This document shows, one piece after another, positions 15,001 through 25,320 of a stretch of DNA of 64,000 nt. This stretch comes from Adineta vaga (lineage: Eukaryota; Rotifera). A program made the translations under genes and the position numbers. Each line of letters opens with the position of its first letter. Position 1 is the stretch's first letter. The notes below the pieces were generated by a model. It was not told the origin of the DNA. It ran no database searches and saw only the letters and a program-made list of their open reading frames with translations. The stretch lies in the NCBI GenBank assembly GCA_021613535.1, contig CP075492.1, positions 9,610,001 to 9,674,000 of the forward strand. The letters run 5' to 3'.

Positions 15001-16152
15001 AGATAAGAATGTATCTTCAAAGTTTTTCGTTTGTTTTTTAGTCATTTCTATACGTCTTCTTTTATTTTCTATTCTCTGTCATTGGTAATTATGCATTTTT
15101 CGTATTTGCAATACATTTACTTGATGTGGCAATAAGTGTAAAAGCTTTAAGTACAATTTTAAAATCAATTACTCACAACGGTCGTCAGGTATGTATTATT
15201 GATAAATAATACACAAAAAAAAACGTTTTTTTCTCGATGGAAAATATCATTCTAGTTACTTTTAACAATTATGTTAATGACTGTTGTTGTTTATCTTTAT
15301 ACCGTAATTGCATTTAATTTCTTTCGTAAATTTTATACCAAAGAAGAGGATGAACAACGAGAAGAAAATTGTAAAGATATGTTTACTGTAAGTGAAAGAC
15401 AAGAAGTGTATATCGAAATTAAAATAACATCTATTTTAGTGCTTTAAATTTCATTTATATTCTGGTATTCGAGCTGGTGGTGGTATTGGTGATGAATTGG
15501 AATCACCCAATGGCGATCCACTTGAATTATATCGAATTGTTTTTGATATTACATTCTTCTTCTTTATTATTGTTATACTTTTAGCTATTATTCAAGGTAG
15601 AATAGAATCAAAGAAAAAGTTCAATTGATAAATTTAAGAAAAATATTTAGGTTTAATTATTGATGCATTTGGTGATCTTCGTGAACAACTTGATTCAGTT
15701 AAAGAAACACTTGAAGTATGGTTTGATTTGATTTTGATTTTGTCTAATTGGATTGTGTTTTTTCTTAGTCAAAATGTTTTATTTGTGGAATTGGTCAAGA
15801 TTATTTCGATAAAGAACCGCATGGTTTCGAAGTAAGATACAATAGTAAATGGAAAATGAAGTTTGCTTATATTTCTCTTTTTTTTAGACTCATACAACAG
15901 CAGAACATAATTTTGCCAATTATTTATTCTTTTTAACACATCTTTTAAATAAACCTGATACAGAACATACAGGACAGGTTCGTTAGACTTTTGATTTGAA
16001 ATAAAATTCATTATTGAATTTTGTTATTGCATAAATAGGAAAGTTATGTTTGGGAAATGTATCAAAGTCGTAAGTGGGACTTTTTTCCTGTTGGAGATTG
16101 TTTTCGACGACAATATGAATCGGGAAGTGGTGGAACAACAACGGAAAGTTAA
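1..16152 (+). CDS. RyR: Ryanodine receptor (intracellular Ca2+ release channel), 5' partial
   Basis: Large tetrameric Ca2+ release channel of the ER/SR. The window opens in an exon (to 102) matching the segment between SPRY2 and SPRY3 of animal RyRs. SPRY3 follows (about 850-1314), then the central RIH/helical region (1377-6240; [17 protein letters not shown] near 4265). The RyR3/RyR4 repeats are at about 6300-7160 ([35 protein letters not shown]) and the RIH-associated domain at about 10700-12080. A pair of canonical EF hands ([12 protein letters not shown] at 12121, [12 protein letters not shown] at 12283) precedes membrane segments at 13280-15700. The pore filter is [11 protein letters not shown] (about 15463-15495). 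The C-terminal zinc site has CFIC (about 15777) and a downstream HTTAEHN. Stop TAA is at 16150-16152. About 50 short introns interrupt it. The N-terminal MIR, first RIH and SPRY1/2 lie left of the window. Exon joins were read by eye. Identity is secure; individual splice sites less so. Confidence 0.97.
328..850 (+). other. Disordered insert of RyR at the DR2 position
   Basis: This part of a single exon lies between the strand ending [10 protein letters not shown] and the start of SPRY3 ([11 protein letters not shown]). In vertebrate RyRs this is divergent region 2. Here it codes for a long Ser/Arg/Gln-rich stretch without domain character. It contains basic phosphosite-like motifs RRSSIS (near 596) and RRSIGES (near 775), the pattern preferred by PKA/CaMK-type kinases. 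That kinase use is inference. Confidence 0.7.
10824..10852 (+). repeat. (ATTC)n tetranucleotide repeat in a RyR intron
   Basis: About seven tandem ATTC units lie inside the short intron between exons ending SASKG and beginning GENNEMLRR. It is a microsatellite with no sign of coding. Confidence 0.85.
14254..14309 (+). other. GC-AG intron in the RyR transmembrane domain
   Basis: The exon encoding [16 protein letters not shown] ends in AAG at 14253 and is followed by GCACGT, not GT. The 56-nt intron ends TTTCTAG and the next exon resumes in frame as [20 protein letters not shown] tried the nearby GT dinucleotides (14241, 14258). Both give stop codons shortly after the junction. A GC donor is therefore the only join that keeps the conserved RyR frame. 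Confidence 0.75.
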
Positions 16153-16259
16153 AAATCAATTCAATTAAATCGGTGATTTGTTTGAATGACTTTTTTTCGA
16201 GTTAATTTAGATATTTATTTTTGTTGTTCTGTTTTCATTTACACTAATATTTTCTTTTT

Positions 16260-16265
16260 AATAAA
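16260..16265 (+). terminator. Poly(A) signal AATAAA of RyR
   Basis: This is an AATAAA hexamer about 108 nt after the RyR stop codon, in AT-rich DNA. It is the likely 3'-end signal of the gene. Confidence 0.6.
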
Positions 16266-16387
16266 TAGTTCAATAAGTTTGACAAGAATAATAGATAGGG
16301 TGTGGATACGAGCGTAATGAATAATAACACCTACGTACTCAATGAATTTTATTTAATAGAATAAAATAAAATAAAAAACAAAAACAG

Positions 16388-16702
16388 ATTATGGTCCAAC
16401 TATATTGGACGGGCTGCCTGCCGCTGTCTATTCACAAGCGCTATCCCACGGCTGCTTAACATGAGGTCTTTGACTTGCTCGCATATTCGCGCCTCAGCCG
16501 GTTCAACCTTCCTTAGACGCCCTGGAAGGAGAGATTCCTCAGCTCCCACCATGTCGCTGCCAAGCTTCGTGCGGACGCTCGATCAACATAGAACAACGAC
16601 AAGCAGGACTCCCGCCCGCAAGTCATTCACACAACCCGACCCCAGAAGTAGCTCCAGTTACAGAAAGACGCCGCGCTTTCCAGTCGATGATTAACTATAT
16701 TG
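16388..16702. mobile_element. GC-rich island flanked by 10-bp direct repeats, possible inserted element
   Basis: About 290 bp of clearly higher GC sit in otherwise AT-rich intergenic DNA. The island is bracketed by a perfect 10-bp direct repeat, AACTATATTG, at 16398-16407 and 16693-16702, which would fit a target-site duplication. The left copy also sits in a small palindrome (GTCCAA-ctata-TTGGAC). There is a 77-codon open frame at 16461-16694 (+), but I see no recognisable protein. I found no poly(A) tail, convincing Pol III boxes or transposase. It could be a short non-autonomous element, a retroelement fragment or an unrelated GC-rich insertion. Confidence 0.45.
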
Positions 16703-17288
16703 ACTGACTATTTCTATTGATATATATTGAAATGGTGCAATTACATCCATATGTGATAAAACATGGAAAAATCTTCGTCGCCATCTAAGGACATCTAGTG
16801 AACGAATGCATCGTGATAACGTGAAACAGGACGCTATCTTTTTTTTCTTCTATAATTCTATTTGAATCGTCGATGCATAACGATATACATATCAAGAACA
16901 CATGGGCACATCGTTTTGTACATATTAAAGGTGATGTATCATATTTTTCAATCGATTTTATACGAATAATCATCACATCACTACAATACACATACTTTAC
17001 TTTGATTGCCTATTTTCTTGTTTATGTACGATTTTTCTCAACTATACACCATATACATGTATAGAACTATCGAAGAAAAGATTCTACACTTATATACATC
17101 TATCTATAGACTATTATCTTTGACATATTGTTTGGTTTTGAGTAAAGTTATTGATTTTTCTTGTCATGTATACATTGCACCTACGCTTGAATAACAAATA
17201 ATTGCATTTCACATGTACAGACATAAAAGTTTTCTTATATGTATATTTTGATCATTTTTAGTATCATGCAATAAACAATCGATTGCCA
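16703..17288. other. Intergenic, upstream of the tetraspan gene
   Basis: AT-rich DNA with short chance ORFs only. It probably holds the promoter and 5' UTR of the gene starting at 17289. I see no distinct core promoter motif. Confidence 0.5.
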
Positions 17289-18209
17289 ATGCCATCGACG
17301 ACAAAAATGAAAATGCGTCGATTAACTGCGATGATTAGTACATTGAATGATTATTCAATCTTGAAATGGCCATTAACAATTACAAGTGTGCTTATAACAG
17401 TTCTTGCACTTCTGCTTTTACTAGGTTTCCAATCCGAAAATTGGTTTAAATTCGAAGTAGTTGAAATACACACTAAGATGATAACATCAAATACATCACA
17501 AAACATCTCCGATGTACTCAGACATGGTTCATTTGGATTATGGAAATATTGTAGTAATAATCTTTTTGATCGAATTGTTCAATGTGATACCTATACGAGA
17601 GAAAGTCGACCGGAATATTTCAGTCTTATTTTAATATTAGTTTCCTGTGCATTATTTATTGTAAATTTAGCAATTTTTCCATCATGGGTCGCAACAATTT
17701 TAGTACTTTACAATACAAATAATCGTTATATAGCATATCTTGTTGCTTCACTTTGGATTATGTTTCTTTTTACATTGGTAATTGCAATACTTCTTATATG
17801 TGCAATGATGTTTGTTGGAGCATCATCATTTTATTCACCAGGAAAAATTTCTTCTTCTGGAAAACAGACTATTTATCATAGTGGTTCAGGAATATTTCTA
17901 ATATTCTCCTGTAAGTGTTCAATAGTTTGACGGATAAAAATATCAAATTATTCATTTATTTTAGCAACAATCTTATCACTTGTTTGTCTATTAGCAATAA
18001 TAATAACATTAATATGGAAGAAATTTATTGATGTAAAACTAGATGAAGCAGAAAAAGAATTATATCGACAATTAGTAGATGATAATTTTCAACCAGGTTG
18101 GCATAAAGTTATCAAAATACCACGTATGGATACGAAATTGGATAATTATAATGATGATTCATACTCACCACCACCCTATCATAATGATAGCAAAGCAACA
18201 AATAAATAA
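17289..18209 (+). CDS. Four-transmembrane claudin/PMP22-superfamily-like protein with C-terminal PPxY motif
   Basis: Two exons, 17289-17910 and 17965-18209, joined in frame across a 54-nt GTAAGT...TTTAG intron. The ATG at 17289 is chosen over an in-frame upstream TTG. The protein of about 288 residues has a short basic N-terminus, then TM1 (about residues 30-50). The first extracellular loop carries ENWFKF and FGLWKYC with a later VQC, which resembles the W-GLW-C-C signature of claudins and relatives. Three more membrane segments follow, with TM4 spanning the exon junction. The cytoplasmic tail of about 70 residues ends in SPPPYHND, a PPxY WW-domain ligand. A role in cell-cell contact or as a channel accessory subunit is inference. 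It ends 356 bp before the convergent JmjC gene. Confidence 0.75.
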
Positions 18210-18565
18210 AAGAAAACAACTTTTTTGTTCTATACTAATCAAAATCAAATCTAACGACTAATCCATTTTGTTTTTCAATTCAATTAATTATTTTTATATT
18301 TAACCGAAATAATAATAATAATAATGAACTAATCGACAGAAATATATTTCTAATTGTTAGCGCGTAAACAAATTTCGATCGGTCATAGAACATAGATAAC
18401 GAAGACTAATATGATATGAAATTGAAGAGTCAAAAATATTTGTATATAACAATTCTTCTTTTGGTTTTTATTTCATTCAACATCAACAAAAATTTATCAG
18501 TCTTATAAATACAAAATGGTGGGTGAAGCGAGTACAGATAAGATTTGTTCATAGAAAAAAAAATA
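18210..18565. other. Convergent 3' intergenic region
   Basis: AT-rich DNA between two tail-to-tail genes (stops at 18209 + and 18566 -). It includes an AAT microrun near 18311. It probably holds both 3' UTRs; I see no coding signal. Confidence 0.5.
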
Positions 18566-19634
18566 TCAATCAAATTCTGATCCTATTGTAATACTAATTT
18601 CATCCTCACTAATAACAAATGTTTTATGATACCATACATTAGTATTGAGTACAATAATTTCGCCAGGTTCAACAATAAAACTAAATTCTTTACAAACAAA
18701 ATGACATTCAGGTACTGGCCGAAGTGTCCATTGTTTTCGTCCACGTACTTGTGCTTGCCAGGATGGTAGATCAACGTTATCAATATGCATATGTGCACCA
18801 AATCCTGGTGTTCCCTATGATATAAAAAAAACTATTGAAAAAAAAAAGTTTTTTCTATGGAATCAATCATACCATAAAAATCCAATCGAGTTTACTTGAT
18901 TCCGATCGTTCAGGTAAAAAATATGGTCTCGAATAATATTGTCGAAGAAGATAAGCTGTTGAATAATCACAATTACTCCATCCAACATACCATGGTTGAT
19001 AATTTTCATCAATCATATAAGCTCTTTCTAAATCCATATCAAAAACATCACCTAAAGTTTCAAATTCATCTTTGTTTTTATACGGAAAAAATTGACATTT
19101 CTCTTCGACAGCTCGAAGTGCACTAGAATTTGTTCGATAGAGACGTTTGAAGAATTTAAAATCAAATTGTTCTAAAGCTAACCAATCTTTCATGGCATCA
19201 GTAATAATAACAGGATGATTGGTATATGCATATTTCTCTTCAAATTCTTCTCGTGTTATATTTGATATACGTTCGATGTCAGTGATATTTTGACAAATAT
19301 CACAAGATGTAACAGGACGAAATAAATCGATTAAAAATTCAAGTTTCGGTGCTAAACATTCTTCACGATAGATGTCAATTGTAAAGGCTTTATCATAGAA
19401 ATAATGAAGGAAACGTGCAGTACCAAAATAAGGAATACTAGCTGTAAATATACCAAGAAGACCGAAGATAATAGCTAAGATAAGATAAATATCACATAGT
19501 CCTTTGGATTGTGTTTGTGTTGGAGAGATTAATTCTAATTTTTTAAAGTTAGAAAGCTTTTCAATAGTACCTTTTGGTAATGATTTGCATTGATCAACGA
19601 TAGACTGAACTTTTTCGTCGATACTTTTCGACAT
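18566..19634 (-). CDS. Membrane-anchored JmjC/cupin-like 2-oxoglutarate oxygenase
   Basis: Two exons, 19634-18873 and 18814-18566, joined in frame (DWIFM|GTPGF) across a 58-nt intron, give about 336 residues. The N-terminus is cytosolic-like, then comes one hydrophobic segment (IYLILAIIFGLLGIFTAS, about residues 48-66), suggesting a type II membrane protein. The catalytic region follows (PVIITDAMKDW typical of the JmjC/cupin-8 entry). The Fe(II) facial triad is visible as HID in GAHMHIDNVD and the distal His in NTNVWYHKT. WQAQVRGRKQW is the usual strand between them. These families hydroxylate proteins using Fe(II) and 2-oxoglutarate. The substrate here is unknown, and a lumenal location is inferred from the single N-terminal anchor. 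It is transcribed divergently from signal peptide peptidase. Confidence 0.85.
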
Positions 19635-20417
19635 GAATGTTATGATTATTCGAAAAAGAACTAAATAGATTTCTGTCTGTTATGCGTATTAGGTTGTTTA
19701 TTATTGACATATGACTTTTCTGTACACCAATGATCAAATATGTCTCAGCCATCTGTCCATTCGCTCGATTGGCTGTATACATATTATTATGCTGATGCTG
19801 CTGAAATAAAATAATGCATAAGAAAAGAATATTTTAATAATTATTTACGGGAATTAAAGTGTATTGACTATAGAGTAATTATACTATCGTTTTTTTAGAA
19901 GAGACGAAAATCTCTTATAAATTGAGTTCCATTACATAGAATGAAAAGATGCGAATATGATTAGCAAAGAGTTTATCATAAAATATCAAATAGTAGTAAC
20001 TATTATACAAGATCAGTTGAAATGAATAGAATATGATGATATAGTTTCGTGTTAAATACGATATTATTTTTTAGTACAATTATAGTCATTCTATTATTTG
20101 TGTGATGCTCGTTGATTTCTAACAAAAATAGTTATAAATAAATTCTTCCTCCTACTCATATGAATATAGTTCTCTTTCTTTTATCGGTATTTACTATTTT
20201 CTACGACGGTACTTCAATACTAACTCCTACACAGTAATTTCAGAGGAACAAATTTGTAACCGATGGATGACTTGTTCGTAATTATTGAGACATCTATGTT
20301 TAATGATGATTGGCTCTTTTCTAACTCCGAATGAAATATATGCATCGTGGATGGATATATAGAACAGAATAGAATAGAAGATTAATAATAGTCGATTCGG
20401 TATTTAAAACGAAAAAC
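19635..20417. promoter_or_regulatory. Divergent intergenic region, JmjC gene / signal peptide peptidase
   Basis: 783 bp between two divergently transcribed start codons, so it must hold both promoters. It is AT-rich. I see no clear TATA or initiator that I would call, and no coding signal. Confidence 0.5.
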
Positions 20418-21768
20418 ATGGCGGCATCAATAGAAAATGCAACATTATCACCCTTGCTTGACACAGTGGATATTCTTAATGAAACTAATTCCACACAAAA
20501 ACAACCTTTTGTAGCACGTACAGATGGAATGTTATTATCCTATTCATTTCTTGTTCTTGCTGCACTTTTATGTGTTTATTTTGGTTCATATCGATCAATA
20601 ATACGTAAAATTAAACAGCAAACCTCGGGAGAAAAACCCGATGTACTTACAGCCAAAGATGGTAACAAAAAATAATTTTGCAAAAAAAGATATTTTAAAA
20701 GAAAAAACAAATTTCTTTTCTAGCGGCTATGTTTCCTTTTATTGCAAGTGGATTTTTATTTGGCATCTATCTTGTTATATTACTTGTCTCAAAGGAATAC
20801 ATAACATTCGTTTTAAACATCTACTTTTTTCTTATTGGTATTATTGCACTTTTTCGTGCAATCCAACCTGCTTTGAGTAAAATACGTTTTCCTGCATTGG
20901 ATAAACTTCGTGAACGACAATTCCATGTGAAACTCTCCGAAAATCAAGCCTCAAATAGTGATGATATCATGCATGTTGATTTTAAATTTGATCTCGTAGA
21001 TGTTGTTGCCTTATTTGGTTGTATCTTGGTTGGTGTTTGGTATCTACTTAAACGTCATTGGATTGCCAATAACATATTTGGTATTGCATTTTCCATTAAT
21101 GCAATTGAAATTCTCCACTTTAACAAGTAATTCTCAAAAGTTAAATGATAGGTTGAATTTTTTTTTGTTCATGTTCATTTTAGAGTTTTCAATGGATGTA
21201 TTTTACTCGGTGGATTATTTATTTACGATATCTTTTGGGTTTTTGGTACAAACGGTAAATGATACATATACTTCAACTAACAGATTTATTTATTGTTGTT
21301 CTCATTGTAGTTATGATTACCGTAGCAAAATCATTTGATGCACCAATCAAATTAATATTTCCTCAAGATTTAATTGAAAACGGAATATTTGCAGCAAATA
21401 AATTTGCTATGCTTGGCCTCGGTAGATCTACCTTTTCACAATATTTTATTTCATAGTCGTTTGATTATTTAGGTGACATCGTTGTTCCAGGAGCATTCAT
21501 CGCTTTGATGCTTCGCTATGATATGACTCGTAAACCATCATCAACACGTTATTTCAGTGTTTCATTTGTGGCTTATATCATTGCTTTATTTATTACAATT
21601 CTTATTCTTCAAATATTCAAACATGGTCAACCGGCTTTACTCTATATCGTTCCACTTTGCCTTGGATTTCCATTGTTAACCGCATTGATCTGCAAGGATT
21701 GGACAACAATGTTTGCCTATGAAGATCATCCATCAGCTACTGAAGTTGTGGAAAAGAAAAAAGAATAA
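20418..21768 (+). CDS. HM13: Signal peptide peptidase (intramembrane aspartyl protease)
   Basis: ER intramembrane aspartyl protease that cleaves signal peptides after signal peptidase. Five exons: 20418-20661, 20724-21126, 21184-21254, 21311-21421 and 21473-21768. All join in frame and give about 374 residues with roughly nine hydrophobic segments. Both catalytic aspartates are in place: GGLFIYDIFWVFGTN in exon 3 (YD motif) and GLGDIVVPGA spanning exons 4 and 5 (GxGD motif). The substrate-binding signature QPALLYIVP (the PAL motif) follows in exon 5. An N-terminal NETN glycosylation-like sequon precedes TM1. The C-terminus EKKKE fits a dilysine KKxx ER-retrieval signal. Length and motif order match animal SPP rather than SPPL2 proteins, which carry a large N-terminal domain. 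Confidence 0.95.
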
Positions 21769-22154
21769 ATCTATGTTGTTTAGTACTCATTTATTGCTAT
21801 TATATTTCATTTATATTTTAACGTTGTTTGACATATGATATTGTGGATTTGTTTGATGTTGTTCGTTTTGTTTCTATCGAAATATAGTACAATATATCTA
21901 ACCAAACTAAGAGCATAATATCAAACATAAACTGTCTTGTTGATAGAAGATCGTACATGAACGAAGCTATTTTTCATATAACTTTAATCCAATGAATTCA
22001 AAATAATAATCTTGACCAATTGATTTCATTCTTATCAAATAACGCAGAGAAATATTTCTTTCTTTCTTTCTTTTCAGATGATATTGATTCAAAACTAAGT
22101 TTCATTTATTCTAAATTTCAAAATCATCAAATTAAAAGCAAAATAGATAATACT
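21769..22154. other. Convergent 3' intergenic region, SPP / fibrinogen-domain gene
   Basis: 386 bp between tail-to-tail stop codons, AT-rich, with a short TTTC run near 22058. It probably contains both 3' UTRs and nothing coding. Confidence 0.5.
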
Positions 22155-23440
22155 TCATCGTCGATATCGACCACGATCTCGTCTTAATTTCGGTTGAATA
22201 GCCATCTGAACATGTTGATATGAATAATGTCGATCAGCTTTCCAACCTATCCATAGAATACCTGTATTAAATGGAACAAGTCCATCGGTATGTGTTGGTA
22301 GAAAACCATTGAGTTGTACATGTGCACAATCACCACCGGAATGATACCACCACCCACCACCACCATGTAAGTGAGGACAATTTACACTATTTGTAGTATA
22401 ATGATCATAAGTAGAAAATGGAGCATTATTATGCCAACGAGAAAAACCTGTTTAAAATATGATAGGATCAATTTTTTTTAACTCCAGATATTCCTCAGAG
22501 AGCTAATGTGTCATAATCATAGATTTAATATCAATGTCTGAACGAGATCTTTTTTGAATAATTAGTGATCTATCTTTCAGAGAATATAATGAATTAACTT
22601 ACTATCAAATTTATTAAATACTTCCATACTGCCAGTATATCCATCGATTTGTAGACGATAATCATCATTTTGATTTGAAATATGAAAAAATTCATATACA
22701 CCTTTACGAGTTTCATTATGCCAATCAGTTAATTCAATTTTCAGACGACATTGAAAATTATTCGTTAACCAGTAGAGATTTTCATTTCCAATCCAAAAAT
22801 CGATTTTATCTTGAATATTACCAAAACCTCGTTGATATTCAATCCATGTTCGATTAAAACTAATATGATTTGTTTGTCGATCTTGAATGATAAGCCAATG
22901 TTTATCTTCATTATCATTGGAAGCTAGTGGACAAAAAACATTCGATATTATTTCCGTTAATCCTACATAAAGTTCTAGACAACGCGTCGTACGATTCCGT
23001 TTTGGATATGAAAATGAATGACAAGAACAATCTGAATTATGCCTTCGAAATATAAAATTTTCAATGAAACAAAAGAGAAGAAGTTTAAGTACACTTACTG
23101 ATTCTGATTACTTAGTCGATTTTGAGATTCTTGATTGAATGTAACATTATGGGTTGAATTAAGAATAGAAAGAATTTTAGTTTGTTTATCTTTAACTTGT
23201 TCAAATTGAATATAGATAATCATCATAATAATACTATATAAAACTAATTGAATAAAAAGAAAATAACATCGTTCACGTGTGATATTCGACGATCCCTGGA
23301 AGAGTCTGCCGATTTGTTACTGAAAATGTTGAATTATTTGGCGTAGCCGTTAACGTAGATGGTAGCATATGATTTATTCGAAGTCGTGAGCTCGGCTTTA
23401 ATGAAGTAGAATTAAATCTTTTGAATTGTTCTTTAAACAT
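22155..23440 (-). CDS. Type II membrane protein with a fibrinogen C-terminal (FReD) domain
   Basis: Well-supported exons are 23295-23099, 23042-22603 and 22449-22155, joined in frame through GTAAGT donors. The N-terminal part has one membrane segment (CYFLFIQLVLYSIIMMIIIY), then a short stalk with N-glycosylation sequons. A fibrinogen-related domain follows: WIEYQRGFGN, then FQCRLKIELTDWHNETRKGV, and the terminal signature WWYHSGGDCAHVQLNG and WIGWKAD. A basic tail RRDRGRYRR ends at TGA (22155). Such domains bind carbohydrates or acetylated ligands in innate recognition and matrix proteins; the ligand here is unknown. The start is uncertain. An ATG at 23440 opens a frame that can reach the membrane exon in phase only through an apparent 25-nt GT-AG gap. 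The true first exon may instead lie further upstream. Confidence 0.8.
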
Positions 23441-23903
23441 AATGCGTGTCAATAAAACACTTCGACCATTTTCTACTGATTAAGAGGTACATATATTCAA
23501 CTTCTTGTTCAAAGTAAATATTCTTCTTGTAGGAAAAAAAAACTGAAGTATCACGCAACTAGATTACCTCAGTTTCCAGTCATATAGTCGTTAAAAGAAG
23601 AAAAAACCGAGAACGAAGCGGACTAAAAATAACGTTCAATCATCAATTTATTTCAACAATCGTCAAATGAATATAACAGAGAAATATCAATTAAAAATAC
23701 ATAAAATAATTCTCGAAGTCGATTTTTGACAGCTGTCAATGTTGAATAAATTTTTGAAAATGATTGAATAGTAACTTAGACAAAGAATAAATTGATCCGT
23801 TTCATTAAATGTTGTTTAATCCTGTATCATTTCGATATTTTCAATAAATTTATGAAAGAAATTCAGATTTTTTCAAGATATTAATAAAGAAAAAACAAGA
23901 TCT
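23441..23903. promoter_or_regulatory. Divergent intergenic region, FReD gene / FRA10AC1
   Basis: About 460 bp separate the two divergent start codons, so a shared or back-to-back promoter is likely. No core motif is distinctive enough to name. Confidence 0.45.
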
Positions 23904-25284
23904 ATGGCACAAATTGCTGATTTAGCTCATGTATGTTGTTTGTTATTTTAAGATATTCATCATAATGATTTCTTCGTAGATCGATGAAGTATCAGATATC
24001 AATTCTGAATTTGATAATACAGAAAAAGAAGAAAAGAAGTGAGTTCTATATTCATAAATATTATATCAAAATATCTGGGTTCTTTTTCTTTATTCTAGAC
24101 GAAAACGTAATGATCTTTCGGAAAAAATTACTTTTCAACAAGCTGCAAGTAGTGGTCTGGCTCGAAAAGAGGAACGAGTTGCAGGTGCAAATCGGTTCGT
24201 ATTTGTTGACTCACAATGAGCAAATATCAAATTGATGTTTTTAGAGAAAGATTTCGTTCACAATTTATGGCTATGAATGCTTATGATCGTCATAAACGCT
24301 TAGTAAATGATTATGTTCGTTATTATTCAAAAGAAAAATCTTTCAATGAAATATTTAAACGTGACAAGTAAGTGAATTTTCACGTATTTATTTTCAATAC
24401 ATTTCTTCTCTAGTTCAAAAGATAAAAATGATCTGGACGTTATTCGAAGTGAACATCGATTTTTGTGGGATGATCAAGACGATGATCCTGAAGAAACATG
24501 GTAGATTCATTGGAATTTCGATTCCAGATTTCAAGGATTTATTTCTTGTAGGGAAAAACGTTTGGCGAAAAAATATTATGATAAATTATTCAAAGAATAT
24601 TGTATATGTGATCTTAGTCATTGGGAAGAGAAAAAAATTGCGATGCGATGGCGAATTGATCGCGAAGTTGTAAATGGAAAAGGTAAATTGATGAGTAGAG
24701 ATTATTGATTGCATTCCTGTTGGCATTGTCATTGTGAAATTTGTTTTTAAGGACAATTTATATGTAGTGAAAAGCGATGCGATGAAAAGGATCATTTACG
24801 AAGTTGGGAAGTTTTATTTGGTTACGTTGAACATGGAAAGAAACGAGATGCGCTAGTAAAATTAAGTAAGTTTGTTTTATTGAAATGCATATTCATTTCT
24901 TTATTTTAAGGATTATGTCCACCATGTACAAAAAAACTTCATTTTGGTCATAAGTAATAGAATTTCTTTTTGGTCTGTGTTCGTATAACTGGTTTTTCTT
25001 TTCTAGAGCAAAAGAAGTAGTACCAAAAGAGAAAGAATCTGAAAGTGAAGTGACAGAAATGACTGAACCTTCATCGTCTGTACAAAAGAAAAGTCGTCTT
25101 GACAACGATGATGATGATGATACAATTATACTTCAAGATGATGGACAAATTTGGTCAAAACCATTACCAGAAACACGTGAAGCAACAAGGTTTATATTCT
25201 ATGATTATTCAATATTTTTATTCATATTTCATTCTATTTAGAGAAGACGAATTCGACGAATATTTACAAACATTATTCTTCTAA
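23904..25284 (+). CDS. FRA10AC1: FRA10AC1 homologue, spliceosome-associated nuclear protein
   Basis: Nine short exons from ATG 23904 to TAA 25282-25284 (for example 23904-23930, 23980-24038, 24099-24194, 24245-24367, 24414-24500, 24552-24682) join in frame into about 300 residues. The central region is strongly like the conserved FRA10AC1 domain: AYDRHKRLVNDYVRYYSKEK, DLDVIRSEHRFLWDD, EKRLAKKYYDKLFKEYCICD, MRWRIDREVVNGKGQFIC and SWEVLFGYVEHGKKRDALVK. A four-cysteine pattern (CSEKRC and CPPC) could bind zinc; that is inference. The C-terminal tail is acidic (DDDDDT). In human this protein is found in late-stage spliceosomes. Its stop codon lies only 36 bp from that of the convergent innexin gene. 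Confidence 0.93.
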
Positions 25285-25320
25285 ATTGTAAATTAACTGT
25301 CAAACATGTTTTAATTATTA

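Noticed and set aside
16490-16515. Possible Pol III B box (GGTTCAACC) suggesting a tRNA-derived SINE
   Set aside because: Only about half of the consensus matches and no A box lies at a suitable distance.
16461-16694. 77-codon plus-strand ORF within the GC-rich island
   Set aside because: No recognisable domain, strong Arg/Ser/Pro bias expected from GC-rich random sequence, and no codon use like the neighbouring genes.
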